Shown here in pieces: positions 47,671 to 60,125 of a DNA stretch of 64,000 nt. The stretch comes from Polytrichum commune (Eukaryota; Streptophyta; Polytrichopsida; Polytrichales; Polytrichaceae), in the NCBI GenBank assembly GCA_950295325.1, contig OX485809.1, forward strand, positions 36,335,081-36,399,080, given 5' to 3'. The position numbers and the translations under genes were made by a program. The notes under the pieces were generated by a model. It was not told where the DNA came from and made no database searches. It worked only from the letters and a program-made list of their open reading frames with translations. The number at the start of each line of letters is the position of its first letter. Positions within the stretch are counted from its first letter, which is position 1.

Positions 47671-49146
47671 TTACTAATCTGCCAAGATTTCGTTATGAGC
47701 TAAGCTAGTATAGTGTATAAGCTTAAGTGACACAGGCTAGGTGAGAGTGTCCAGGGACGCTTTTTCATTAAAAAGAGAGTTGCCGTTGTGTGGATACAAA
47801 AAGCAAAGTAATTAACTGTCTACTTGGTCTCGTATGCATGGGGACTCCTGACACCTCATCACTTTTGTATGAGTATCATCGCCACCAGAAACAAATTTGA
47901 ATAAAAGCGTCGTGAGTAAGTGTTTAGTTGAGTACTTACTTGATTAGGGCCACTGCACACACGAGCCGAGAGCCGTGACCATGAAATCGTGAGAGCCCAT
48001 ATGTGACTGGGCCCTCAACCGAATGCTAATTTTTCAATGAATAATTGTTCATGTGGGTCTTCACACATTATACAATAGAATAAACCAACGGTTGTGAGTG
48101 TTTAGAGTCGCCATGGTCTCCCGGTTTTGTGTTAGGCCTACCTCCAGGAGGTGGCGTTTGAGAACAATCAAAGTGACCATGAAACGTGATTCATTCGATG
48201 CCATGTAGACTTTACATCCATCTTGCATTCACATACTTTGTTGGTCCCTCAAGTGGAGTGTGAAGCGAACGTAGACCAGCTCCACCTTTTCCACCAATGA
48301 GAATGCTCGAAGTGTAATGGTCACATGCCCTCAACCTCGTGTGTGAAGTGGCCCTTAGGACCAGTGCACACACGAGCCAAGAGTTGTGACCATGAAATTG
48401 TGAGAGCCCAAAAGAAAGTGTCCGAAGGCCGTCTCAACACACCTCCAAAATCACGTAATGTGGTCACCGATCCTCAAGTGTAGTGTGGAAGTCATATGTG
48501 ACCGGACCCTCCACCAAATGTTATTTCAATGAATTTCTATTCATGTGGGTCCTCACACATGATACAATAGAATAATTCAACAGTTGTGAGTGTTTGGACT
48601 TGTCGTGGTCTCTTGATCTTGTGTTAGGCCTACCTCCAAGAGATGGTTTTTGAGAACAGTCCAAGTGACCATGAAACATGATCCATTCGATGCCATGATC
48701 CATGTAGACTTCACATCCATCTTGCATTCACATACTCCATCGGTCCCTCAAGTGGAGTGTGAAGCGAACGTAGACCGGCTCCGCCTTGTACACCAATGAG
48801 AGTGCTTGAAGTGTAATGGTCATGGGCTCTCAGTCTCGTGTGTGAAGTGGCCCTTATTAACCTGCCGAGATTTGGTTATGAGTTAGTATATATAAGCTTA
48901 AGTGACCAGGTGAAACTGTTCAAGGGACCCTTTTCATTAAAAAGAGAGTTGCCGTGCAAAAAGCCATTTGGACACAAAAAGGAACGTAATTAACTGTCTC
49001 CTTGGTCTCGTCTTATAGTGCACATATATATATATATATATGCATGGGAACTCCTGACATGTCATCACTGTATGGGTATATATCATCGCCACCAGAACCA
49101 AATTCGAATCAAAGCGTTGTGATTAAGTGCTTAATTAGTTGAGCAC
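47671..49146. repeat. MITE dimer B bracketed by ~280-bp direct repeats
   Basis: Direct repeats at 47671-47946 and 48854-49146 share AAGAGAGTTGCCGT, GTAATTAACTGTCT, CTTGGTCTCGT, ATCATCGCCACCAGAA and begin TTACTAATCTGCC / TTATTAACCTGCC. Between them are two MITE units: 47947-48354 (408 bp, missing about 105 bp after GAGAGCCCA) and 48358-48853 (496 bp), separated by TTA (48355-48357) and flanked by TTA on both sides (47944-47946, 48854-48856). Unit 2 here is nearly identical to unit 2 of dimer A. The second bracket carries a (TA)n run near 49023-49041. Confidence 0.82.
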
Positions 49147-52100
49147 TAATTACTTACAAGAAGGCGGCTGTGGCTTGACATTATGATGGTGAATTAAAGA
49201 GATTTTGAGCATGTGCCATATTGAAAAGCATTAAATAAGTTAGTACCAGGAAGTATAATCATTTTTGGTTTCTTTGTTTTGGTTGGAATAACGATCGATG
49301 AAGAATAGCACTTTCCATCAAGTTATGTTATGCGTTAAAGTCTTGTTCAATGGACGGGATCGAGAACCGACCGGTAGTTACAAATGAACCGGTTGATATT
49401 TGGTTTTAACGGTCTTCATTATAGCCTTGGATGCATAGACATTGTCCTAACCTCCAAAGGACCAAGCAAAATCTCCCGAAATCACATGACGAAGTTCGTC
49501 CTATTTCAACAACCTATTACCAAAAAAGAAAATGTGTATCACTAATGGTGGATTTGACCATACATATGATATTTTTGCTAAGTCGGGATTGTTCACACAA
49601 ACTTTTAGTTGTTCACATGTCGCATATCAAAAGATTATAACATAAACGTGTACATTGGTATGGTCGTGCATACGTGGGTTGCCCAAACAAAAAGTCCTTC
49701 TTGGCCTCTAGAGTTTAAAGCCGGAACTCTTTCTCTATAACAATTTGAAACTCAGAGTATGACATAATCAACTTCATGAAGGTTCTCAACCTCATTTCCA
49801 CTAGGTAATCATTGCACAATCAACATTGAGAATTTGTGATGAATGGTATCTTATTGGAATGATTGAAATATTTAGTACTTGATGTATTTTCTATTTGCTT
49901 CATTTGAGCAAGATTTGATCTAGAAATGGGTATCATTCATAACAATGCATATTTACAGTTCACCCATTAGATTCCACTTGAAGTTCAAATGTGGAATCTA
50001 ATAGGTGACACCTTTGATGAAATTTTTGAAGAAGGTGAGCAAGATATGAACATGATATATAAAAAGTGTGAAGTCTTGCATGTTCATTGCGCTTCAAGTG
50101 TTAGGTGAGGAGTAGCTTGTTAGATAAAGTTTGAGGAGCTATACAAAAAAACAACTCATCACTGGCGCTTCATTTGAGAAAGATTTGAGCATAATGTAAA
50201 CATGAGAAGATATACAAATGTTTGAACGGAACTTTCCACTAGGGAAACCATCCTCACGTTGCATGAGTATTCCTTGGTGACAAATAGGTTATTATATGTG
50301 CAAGTGCCGAGAAGCACCTTTGCTTATATTTATTTACATGTTGAATCAAAACTTATAAGTAGCAGCTCATTACAAAGATTTTAGAATATACAAATAAATA
50401 TAAACTCCTCACTTCCTTCATTTCAATTAGACATAAATGAACACCTTATTTCAAACAGATGATGACCATTTAAATCGATCTTTGGGGCCACTTTATGTGT
50501 GGTAAGCATGCATACATGTACGGGGAAGTTCCGGTGAAGGCTAGCAACAATCGGTGCACATCATTGAAAAAATATATAATTAGGGTACAAAAGCCTTACT
50601 TGCACCAAACAAAAAATTGTTATCACAAAAGTGTTGTGTTTTTTTAGTATACAAATTTAAGATAGGTGAAAGTCACCCAATGTCTACTTGGTGTCACCAT
50701 GCACTTGCATATTTATTGCATGTTGACAAGGGCTTACTACCTGAACAAACGTGATAGTAAAGTTTTGCCCTATCCGAAATTCCAACCCTCATTTTTGCCA
50801 AATTTTGAACTCAAATTATGGAGGTGATACATGTAACATTTAGTAAGTGCCAATTGGTGCTCCAACCTTAAACCCTCCTTAACACACCCACCCTATTGCA
50901 CAATTCTCAAGCTTTAGGCAATTCCATTTCAACCTCATTCCTAAATTGGAAAATATATATATGAAAATAGGGGACTGTAAAGGGTGAGTTGCCATGTAGG
51001 TCGCTTGCCCACTAGATTCTAGAGAATAGTGGGTAGGAGGTGTTCGCATGTAGTTAAGCACAAGCCGCCATCCAACCACATTATGGTGGTCCAGTAGAAT
51101 GTGGAGGGCCATGGACATGAGCCACTAGACTTCCATGTGCCCACTAAAGAATCTTTAACCTACAAGTGCCGGTCACAAAAGGAAGAAGACCAATTAAAGA
51201 CTAAAGAGAACCATTGTTGGTCTAGATCTCCATTCTTGGTAACCGGGAGGAGGGGTTTAGTAGGTGGCCCCAAATTTGAGAAGATGGGAGTAATTAGTTG
51301 GCACATACAACCCCTACCCCACCAAATTCCCCCTACATTTGGGCGAGTTTTTCCTTATTCACATTATTACCTAGTGGGCAAGCAACCTACATGATAACTC
51401 ACCCTAAATCAACCATGCAGTCTTTTCTTTTCTTTTTCTTTTAAATGACCGCAAAGATGCGTCGCATGGTCACGTGACCCGTGGAAACTTGGATTTTCAT
51501 TGCACACATGAAGAGGAGAAAGATATCATCTTTGCTTCCTACTACTTTACATTTCAACTTACAACTAAAATTGTTCAAATTTTGATAGATCGATCATGTG
51601 ACCATGATCAATCTCTATGATTGTTCTTAACCAGTGTGTGCTCGATTTAACAATCCCCTATATATATGAATGAATGAACGAGTTGATTTCATCACACAGT
51701 GTAAAAGGAGGAACTAATTAGTACACTGATGAGAGAAGCAACTGATCGTTGAAATACCATGATCAATGATAAGGCACTGACAAATTACATGAGTGCCCTT
51801 TCATTGCCAACTAAGTTACGTATTGTATTGCTCAGAGCGAGTCTGCAATATCATTGCATGTACCAAAGGCTCTCATTGCAAAAAGCTCGGCTCAGTGAGT
51901 TAATTAAATATAAGAGCTCTTACGAGAATGAGCTTTTTGGTACAGAGGCAGGAGTGGATACCTTACTGAGGCATATATACTTACTTACTCACAACAAGTA
52001 ATTGATCATCAGCAACTCATAATGATAATGCCGCTGCTGTTGACATTCCTCCTTGAGAGGATTTAATTAAGGAGTGTCTGGCACCCATGAAATTAAAGGG

Positions 52101-53149
52101 GACCAGGGTTCAGGAGATTTTTGATCTCAACCAGTTAAAACTTGTCCTTTCACAACTTCTACCGATTTTTGAGGACTTGACCGGATGTAAAATTTGTTGT
52201 CATTAATTTGGACCGGCCAATGTCCTATATTTTTTTTTCAAGTGTCGGCTAATTTCCTCTTCATTGTAATGACAACTGGCCAAAAACTTGGGCATTGATA
52301 AGTAAGCCAGTTTTTCAATGTAGCAAAATTGAATCTACCAACAACATACACCATTCAACAACAACGTCTAAAGAACATATCAACATACAATAATAATATG
52401 TAATGATATCAACATTCAACAACAATGATCAACAATTCATTACATGCAAGAAACAACCACAATGATCAACAATTTATCCATAGCAGGAGTTGAACTTGAA
52501 ATAACCCATCAACCGGTTAATGGCCATGGATTTACTCTTCTATCATACCAGGTCTTAACACCTCATATTATATTTGAGGCCATAGCATGATAAAAGAGTA
52601 ACCTAACATACCCTACTATATACAAAAATGAAATTCATCAATTGTTAGGGTCAAAATCAGCAGTATCATCTTCATCTTCAAGAGGAAAACACCCTGAAAG
52701 GTATCTTTGTGGATGTGAAAATAAACATCTAAACTTTGTGGAGTTCCTTCATAAAGCTATGGCTTCCATTAGTACGTTATCAAGATCACCACGAAGATCT
52801 TCCATAGACACACGCACAATACATTGTAAATGCTAGCCTTCGACAATGAAATGCAATAATGAAACAAAAGCTTTGCATGTCCACCATTCACCAAATCACT
52901 ACAAGCCTACAATGAACGCATAACCTAAACCGTAAAACCAGATGATATCCAGCCTTAGATGAATCAATCCGGATGAAATCTACCCATTTCACAAGTCATC
53001 CGGGTAAAATTCCTCCTCCTCAAAAATGGTTGCCGGTTGAAATCCGTTTTTCTATTTGAATTTTTTAAAAAGCGCCGGTTTCACATCCTCCACTTTCCCA
53101 ATTCAACCGGACTTTTCACAAAACCAACCGGCTGTCATTACACTAAATA
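49147..53149. other. AT-rich intergenic DNA
   Basis: No gene recognised. A partial family D word (GAGAACCGACCGGTAGTTAC) lies near 49370. Polypyrimidine tract at 51421-51442. Confidence 0.45.
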
Positions 53150-53350
53150 CCGGTTCTCCCCGGACTACCGGTTGCTAGTTCCAGATGAACCGCTTCACGT
53201 TTGAGACTTCAGGAATTTTAGCAGCCATTTTAGAGGGATTGTAAAGATTATAACCGGATTTAACAGCGATAAACCAAAAGTTGCCAACATGTAACCCGGT
53301 TGGACTTGGAAACACTAGGTTCTCAACCTATCCCAGAATCCCTCCAGACA
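53150..53350 (+). repeat. dispersed repeat family D, copy 1
   Basis: Shares CCGGTTGGACTTG, AACACTAGGTTCTCAACC, TTTTAGAGG and CAACATGTAAC with copies at 59705-59935 and 61175-61405. CCGGT motifs are frequent. It abuts the TIR element that starts at 53353. Confidence 0.75.
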
Positions 53351-53352
53351 CT

Positions 53353-54087
53353 AAGGTAGAGGGTGCTTAGACCAACACTTTAAGAAAATTTGAACATACA
53401 TGTGGCTATGTGGTTGGTATAGAAAAAACATATATTCATATTAGCCTTTGGGCTGAACATAGGTATCACGAAAGAAAAAATATTTTGTCTCAATTGAATT
53501 TTTTTATGAATATTCAAAGTCAAAACTACTAGCTTCCTTAAACCAATCCATAGGCCCCGTGTATGGCAACCTTGCATATATGATGAGGACCCTCACCTTC
53601 ATTGCCTAGAACCAACACAACATAGTTGGGTACTAGACCCAAATTACATCAAAGTCCAAGTAGTAATGGTATGCAAAGCCACACGGCTACCTCCATGATC
53701 CCACCCGGTTCGCTTGCAAAACCATCACCTTGCATCCTAGAAACCGACCCCCTTGCATCCTGGGAAATGACATTTTTGTGCTTTGTGGGCCTACCTCCTT
53801 GGCGTTGTGAATAGAATGGCTAGAATAGGCATTGACAAGCCACCTTAATTCCACCTTGAACCAACCCGAGAGAGAGTGGAGCATGTTACTTACCTTACAT
53901 GGAGGTAGTGGAGGTAGTGGAGGCCGCTACGAGGTGGCGTCACTAATGGCACCTAAAACCGTCACTCCATGGGCCCAGACACTCCTACACCGCCGGGTAC
54001 GGTTCAAGGTCGTAGAGTGTTCACAATTGGGAGGCGTTTATAGGTGTCGGTTTTGGATGAGGTGTTCATTTTAGCACCCTCTACCTT
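53353..54087. mobile_element. TIR-bounded element 1 (AAGGTAGAGGGTGCT ends)
   Basis: Starts AAGGTAGAGGGTGCTTA and ends with AGCACCCTCTACCTT, a perfect 15-bp inverted terminal repeat. The 735-bp interior has short open frames without domains. No clear target duplication was found, so the superfamily is unassigned. Confidence 0.6.
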
Positions 54088-54998
54088 CTCTGGCACATGA
54101 GAGCCTCTCACAACTTGAATCTCACTCATCTCATAGAACCCTTATTTGCCAGCACTTGGAATCCTCAGAAGATTGCAAACCTTGGACAACTAAGCAACTA
54201 ATTTAGCTATTAGTTAACAAGTTGCCTTTCCTAATTATAGTTGTTCATGATTTTACCTGCCATAAAATGTAGTTAACTATAGTTGTTTCAATTTCGTTCA
54301 ACCAAAAAATCTAGTTAACTATAGTTATATCTAGTTAACTAAAGTTGCGCGCAACCTGTAGTGTAGTACTAGGACAGATCAACGCATCTATATCTTCTCT
54401 TTTTTCTTTTATCCGTAATTTTAAATTTGGGGCCTGATTCTAGGTGTGACTTGGACTCAATCAACACCCAATGAGTACAACCTCATTATCTATAAGTAAC
54501 TTAGAATATAATGAGTTCAAATGCTGCAAGGAGTGGTGGGTTCTATTCCTTCTTGGGATGGGCCGGCATGGGTGAAAAACATTGGTTCTAACATGATGCC
54601 TTTGGAAGAAGTTATTGTACTATATATTCATTGAGATAAATGGCATGGAATAGCTACCTGCAAGGGACAAACCAAAACCTCGGGTCGGGTAGGATGGCAC
54701 TACTGGCAAATACTATCTAGCGAAGACACGAGCCTTAGGGGATAAGGCATGTGGGAAAATTCTAGCAACGAGGAAACCAAGGAGGAAGCATGAAGAACTC
54801 ACCGGCCAGCTCCTTACAAATTTTGGGACCATCAAGTTATAATTGTCTGAAAATGTTCTAGTTAACTTGAATTGTTCTTTAAATTGGTTTGAAAAGTATC
54901 AAGTTAATTATAGTTGTTCCCTAAAATGTATTGAACTATAGTTATTTTGGAAGTTGTCCAAGGTCTAGAAGATTTGTGAAACCCTTAAGATAGAATGT
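54088..54998. repeat. spacer with AGTTAACTATAGTT motif cluster
   Basis: The short palindromic word AGTTAACTATAGTTGTT and variants recur at 54210-54345 and again at 54835-54945, on one strand, with irregular spacing. No gene. Confidence 0.55.
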
Positions 54999-55935
54999 AA
55001 GGTAGAGGGTGCTTAAATCAACTCTTTGGCTAATTTACCATGTTTTTGGAGTCTGTTTTATGGTATCTAGTGTCATGTACATTTCTTGCAAAGGGCCTAA
55101 ACTAGATGCCTAGAGGTTCAAAGTGTCATGTCTACTACTTGCCAAATGATACTATTCCTCAACATAAGTAAATTTCAAAGTGAAAACATACTTACAATAT
55201 AACCTTTAGTGTAGCACTTTGGGATACTTGAGATGATAGATTCGCGTTTTACTATGCAAGGTGTAACATTATTGAGCATATATGGCAGTGTGTCATGTGT
55301 GTACATTTGAGTATGTAAATGGAAGGTATTCATTTGTATATGGATGCCAAATGTTGTTTGTGTATACTTTTAGTCAACATGTAGGCCATTGTGTAACATA
55401 GGCAAACACCTCGTGACAATATTGAACATACTTATGCCAAGATATTAGTGAGTGCACTTGAATGCCAAGTGTCATGAGGCGACACTAATGGTGAAGTTCT
55501 TGATCGTTGATGCAACCTAGCAAAATAGGAGTAATTGTCATTATTATGCATGTGATTGTGAATAGCATAAACAATGTAGTGGTATGCATTGTCAGTAAAT
55601 AAAGATTATTGCACATCGTATGAATATATTATAAAAGCTTAAAGTCACTTACCTCTAGCTACTTAAATGCCTCCCTAGACCCACACTTTTCCCACTGCAT
55701 CTCAAGGCCATCCCAATACTTACCCAAAATTGTCCCCATTTTTCAATCCAAGTCCAATCTCACTTTCGCCCACAACCAACAACACATTCTCCCAAAACCG
55801 CCCCGTTTTTCACTGAAATTTGCCCCCACTTTGCATTGGAGAGATTTGGACGGTTGAAGGTGTGTTTTTATGGGATTAGGAAGCGTGCATAGTGTGAGCT
55901 TTCGGAAGGGGATTGGAAGTATCACCCTCTACCTT
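54999..55935. mobile_element. TIR-bounded element 2 (AAGGTAGAGGGTG ends)
   Basis: Starts AAGGTAGAGGGTGCTTAAATC and ends ATCACCCTCTACCTT (14 of 15 terminal bases match). The left end resembles that of the element at 53353 beyond the TIR (GCTTANANCAACTCTTT). The interior is AT-rich and non-coding. Confidence 0.55.
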
Positions 55936-56394
55936 ATTCATATTCTTCTTCTTAGTCAAAGATAGTTGCTCCGGTCATCACAAAATATTGGTAGTTTCAA
56001 ACAACTTGGATCTATTGACAAGAGCCAATACTTTACGGTGTAGGCGTAAACTTATCCATTATGAAAGTGAAAACATAGCAAAACTATTCTATAATATGTA
56101 AATGACTATATTTATATTTTAAAACTTTAAGATGACATCAAGAAATTTGAATCCAATTTATAAAGTCCTAATGGAATGAATCGACCCTCAACCTTATAGT
56201 GGGATTATTTTCATTATAACCCTTTCATCTATGATGGGTGAGTTGACACAAATGTCACAAAACCCAAGTCCTTGATAAGTGGTAAATCCTATGGACATAT
56301 ATAATCTTTTGCATACCTTACATGTTCAAATATAATTGAGTGATGACATTTCTTGACATTAGAGTTGTTTGTAAAACAAAGCATGTGGAACCAT
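55936..56394. other. intergenic, nothing recognised
   Basis: AT-rich; no gene, RNA or repeat recognised. Confidence 0.4.
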
Positions 56395-56775
56395 GGGTTA
56401 GTCCCAAACCTTGAGTAATCAACACAAAGTCACCCGAATTTTCTTCATGCTAAAATCGCCATACATAATGAATGGTGTCTAGCTACTTAAAACTAGCTTT
56501 CCAACTTACCCTACTAGAATGGGTGTGCCAAGCTAGCCTTTCATAAGCCAATTAGAGATATAAGACAGCAAGTCCCAAGCACATATGTTATATTAGATCC
56601 TCGAATTCTCTCAAAATTTGAGAGATGTAAAGAGGAGGTCCCAAATTTTTTTACGCAACTTTCAAAACAAGTTCCAGTACACGACGAGCCAACAAGTACT
56701 TCATAGAAAGCTTTCTCAAGTAAGGATCAAACCTGCAGTTTCATCCTTGTTTGAGGGACTTTATGGTTAACTCTT
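56395..56775 (+). repeat. dispersed repeat family A, copy 3
   Basis: Contains CTAGCTTTCCAACTTACCCT, ACTAGAATGGGTG, GAAAGCTTTCTCAAGTAAGG and GGATCAAACCTGCAGTTTCA, in the same order as copies 1 and 2. Confidence 0.65.
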
Positions 56776-56857
56776 ATGCAACCTCAATATTGTGTAGCAC
56801 ATGTGGACCGAGGCTAGACTCAAATTATGCTACAAAGTTTTGTCCATGTACTATTCT

Positions 56858-57545
56858 CCCTCTTTAGTACGACACGTTTGGGAAACACAAAAAAAAGTCG
56901 TATTATTGGGGTGTCATCTTCTCATCAATACGACAAATGACATGAAGTTGTCGTATTATTGAGGGAATACAAAAACATAAGTACTATGAGCTTAAAAAAC
57001 ATATACAACGAGTTTAAGCAATATAGATGGTATGAAATAATAACTTATAACTCCAAACAAATACAAATTTTCTCAAGAACCCTTGAAATAGGAGTCCAAA
57101 GATCTTTGGTGTTGCCTACCTAAGTCAGTAACTGTTAGCTTATCTAAACTCCCTACTAACTTTTGAAAACTAATAAACTCATTAACACCAAAATATAAAG
57201 AGTTCTCTAATAAGAAACTAGACAACAATGATACATGATGTTTAGCAACATACTAGGCAGGAGGCCACTCTAACCCTAACCATGTCCATTCTGCACTAGT
57301 AACCCTAATTCTCATGAAGTTCCCAAGTGAAAATGAATATATTTTAGATGTACATAACATAGATGAAATGAAATTTCACATCAACTACCTCTTTAATATG
57401 ACAAAACGGAGATTCTAAATGTCACATTATCGAGTATTGTAGTCGTATAAAAGAGGAAGTTTTGAACTAAAAAGTTTGGTCGCGCAAAAAGGTGTCGTAA
57501 CATCAAGGGTGTTGTATAAATGAGTGTCGCATTAACAAGGTTAGA
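56858..57545. mobile_element. decayed pogo-like MITE or element end
   Basis: The left part has repeated GTCGTATTATTG words (56896, 56950). The right end reads GTGTCGCATTAACAAGGTTAG, resembling the right end of the pogo-like element at 32998-34452 (GATATTATCAAGGTTAG). The two ends are only loosely complementary, so the boundaries are uncertain. Confidence 0.35.
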
Positions 57546-58189
57546 CTTAGTTGAAATAGAAACCATGCAGTAGTGCACAGAACATTCTCAAGGATGTCTT
57601 ATATAGATTAGTCAGACGCAAGCTTAAGTTAATTATATATGTATGAGTTTGTAAGATCCTTTACTAATGTGGCCAGAGTCTATCCTTGGCCATAATTGGC
57701 ACTAACCTTAATGATTTTTTTGTCAGGAGAATTAAGCTTAGCATCTCTTCAGTGCGCCCGTCCATATTGCCATACTGTTCTTCCCCTTTCATATGACATG
57801 TTTGGTCGCGCAAGAAAGCGTCGCATAATCCAAATGTGATATAATATGAAAAATTATATATAATATGATATTCTGGTCTCAAATGTCGTACTATCAAGTT
57901 TTTTCAAGAAAATGGCATATTTCAATGAAGATACAATACTATGCAAGAACTTTTTTATTAGAGAAATATGCTCACAAAGTCACACAATATGGAGGTTATG
58001 ATTTTTTTATACATATATGTGTATAGTCCCATGATGGTGTCTTCACCATATCACACACTACAACAGTAAGAAGTTGTTGTCTTCTTATGACGTTTTGTTG
58101 ATGTTGGAAATTGACATCTTGTTCAATTTATCCATAGAAGATTACATATTCATCACATCTACAACCGAAAACTCCAAAGGATGCTTAGA

Positions 58190-59180
58190 TTTGATAGTAA
58201 TTGGGCATACTCATGGGCTTGAGGAAACTTGACCATTGGTATTGGTTGGTCATCTACATCATTCCCCTCCAATGGCTCTTCGTTACAATTTAAACCCAAA
58301 CGGATTTCTCTACCCCATGCCAACACCAACTCAACCATGTTGTACTATGCACCAACAATTTCCTATCCTATCAATTGCATATATTCGTCATTAGGCATTT
58401 CTTCACTTCCAAGATTCAAAGAGGAAATGAGACTTTCCAATTCATTTGTTGCTTCTTTCATTCTTGATTTCTCACATTCATGATCCATGGCGAAATCTGC
58501 ACTCCACTCTACAAGTAAAATCTTGGACGTCCTCCAATTGTTTCATGTGATTTGGGGATTCATCTCTTTTCGCAGTTGAGAGCACCACATAATAGCCTGC
58601 CTTACATTAGGCACTATATTCCTCAAGTCATGATGAGTAGTAGAAGAATCAAACTGAGAGAGAACCCATTCCAAAAACTTATTCTTAAACTAATCCAAGG
58701 GTTGTACCACACTTGTAACATTAGGTGGTAAGAAAGCAATAGAAATATTGCTAAACTTAAAGGTTGAAAACCAAATGATTCACCCCTATTAACATTCTCA
58801 AGGGAATGTGTAACAAATTTGTCCATTATTAGAAGTACCTTATACTTTTGATATTTGAATATTCTACATTTGATATTCTACATTAAGGCTCATCATCCAA
58901 CTCTCAAATATATCTGATGTCATCCATGTCATTTGGTTTGCAAACCACCACACATATTTTCTTGGCTACCACCTTCCAAAGCATATTGGGCGTAGAGATT
59001 TGTAAATAATTACATGTTTCAACTTATCAATGCATATCATGTTTATAGCAAGAGCAAGGATGAGACAATCCTTCTGATCTTTGCTCCCGCAAACTTTTCC
59101 TTGCATTCATGTCTTGTTCAGTTGGGCATAATAAAATAAACCAATCTTGTTTATATTTAAAAACATCGTCCAATGCCATA
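58190..59180 (-). pseudogene. pogo-like DDE transposase pseudogene
   Basis: Read on the - strand with several stops and frame changes. In order it shows: DVFKYKQDWFILLCPTEQ (degenerate form of the first catalytic-Asp region); CLILALAINMICIDKLKHVI; KSLRPICFGRW, a stop, and NQMTWMTSDIFESWMMSLNV (the DDE_1 centre); LLIMDKF (second Asp); and sequence matching the LPPNVTSVVQPLD region near 58700-58740. The 3' part aligns along its length with the transposase at 33225-34187. It retains the first catalytic region that the other copy lacks. It is too broken to be functional. Subterminal GTGATATAATATGA-type sequence at 57820-57880 probably marks the element's left side. Confidence 0.8.
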
Positions 59181-59275
59181 GCCAATGAGGAGGAAAGTAA
59201 TGCTTACCAAATTGTGTGCAAGTTGTTTTGTGTGGAGACGTGGTCATCAAGAATGCAAGAGCAATATTTTTTTCG

Positions 59276-59345
59276 AAGTTGGGCGGGGCGGGCAGTAGTT
59301 TTCAGTCGGGTTCAGAAATTTCTGAGGAGGCTGCCCCCGCCCGGA
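59276..59345. repeat. GC-rich inverted repeat
   Basis: GGGCGGGGCGGGCAG at about 59281-59295 and CTGCCCCCGCCC at 59331-59342 are near-complementary around a 35-bp spacer, in otherwise AT-rich DNA. Confidence 0.55.
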
Positions 59346-59704
59346 TCTGACACACCCCATAGTTCGTATGGGGGGACTTAATGTCTGCCAGCTACTTCCA
59401 ATGTCAAATCAACTCAAAACCATATCCTCCAAACTACATACTATTTCAGGGCTTTTATGTTGGATGAATGAGAGGTACCCTCGTATGCAACAATTCCCCC
59501 TCACCTTTGAATATGTTTTCATGCACATTCTCACATGAGTCCTTGTCTCCCCATCCCAAATTAGCATAAGAGTATAAGATTATACTGGGATGAGCCAACT
59601 ATAAACCCGCTTGAAATAGGGTTTTACCAGGCCCTAACACAATGGGCCATAAGTTTTATAAATTATGATAACTTGCATCTATAAGTACAAGTTGGGATCT
59701 ATTA

Positions 59705-59935
59705 TCGGGGAGAACCAGCAGTTAGTTACAGGTGAACTGGTTGAGTTTGAGAAATAACTGGTTGAAGTTCAAGACTGCGGGGAAAATTACCGAACATTTT
59801 AGAGGAATCTATAGAAGAATAAATCCCAATTTAATAAAGGAAAACCAGAGGATGACAACATGTAACCGGTTGGACTTGCAAGCACTAGGATCTCAACCAA
59901 TTATGCCCAAGAATCTCCCCGATCACTGGTTGGGA
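59705..59935 (+). repeat. dispersed repeat family D, copy 2
   Basis: Shares ATTTTAGAGGAATCTAT, GACAACATGTAACCGGTTGG and CTCAACCAATTATGCCCAAG with the other copies. Confidence 0.75.
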
Positions 59936-59989
59936 TGTTGGTGATACATCTTGTTCTTGACACATGGACACTTTTTGTAATGCATTTAG

Positions 59990-60125
59990 ATGGAACTCTG
60001 AGTGTGACCCACTTTCATATGAAGAAGTATTGGTTTGAGATGACCCTAAACTACCGGGTGATAGTGGAGAGGTACCCATTTTTGAATGGAGTGGTTGGCG
60101 GTTCGATTCCCGCTGTGAAATCTTC
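59990..60125 (+). repeat. tRNA-like SINE-type sequence
   Basis: GGGTGATAGTGGAGAGG (A-box-like) at about 60057-60073 and GGCGGTTCGATTCCCGC (B box/T-arm-like) at 60096-60112. The B-box stem pairs well (GCGG/CCGC), but no acceptor or anticodon arm can be completed. Confidence 0.35.

Noticed and set aside
47671-49146. Small LTR retrotransposon (TRIM)
   Set aside because: The direct repeats lack TG...CA ends, and no primer-binding site or polypurine tract is visible; the interior is a MITE dimer.
60057-60112. Functional tRNA gene
   Set aside because: A and B boxes are plausible but the acceptor and anticodon arms cannot be formed.
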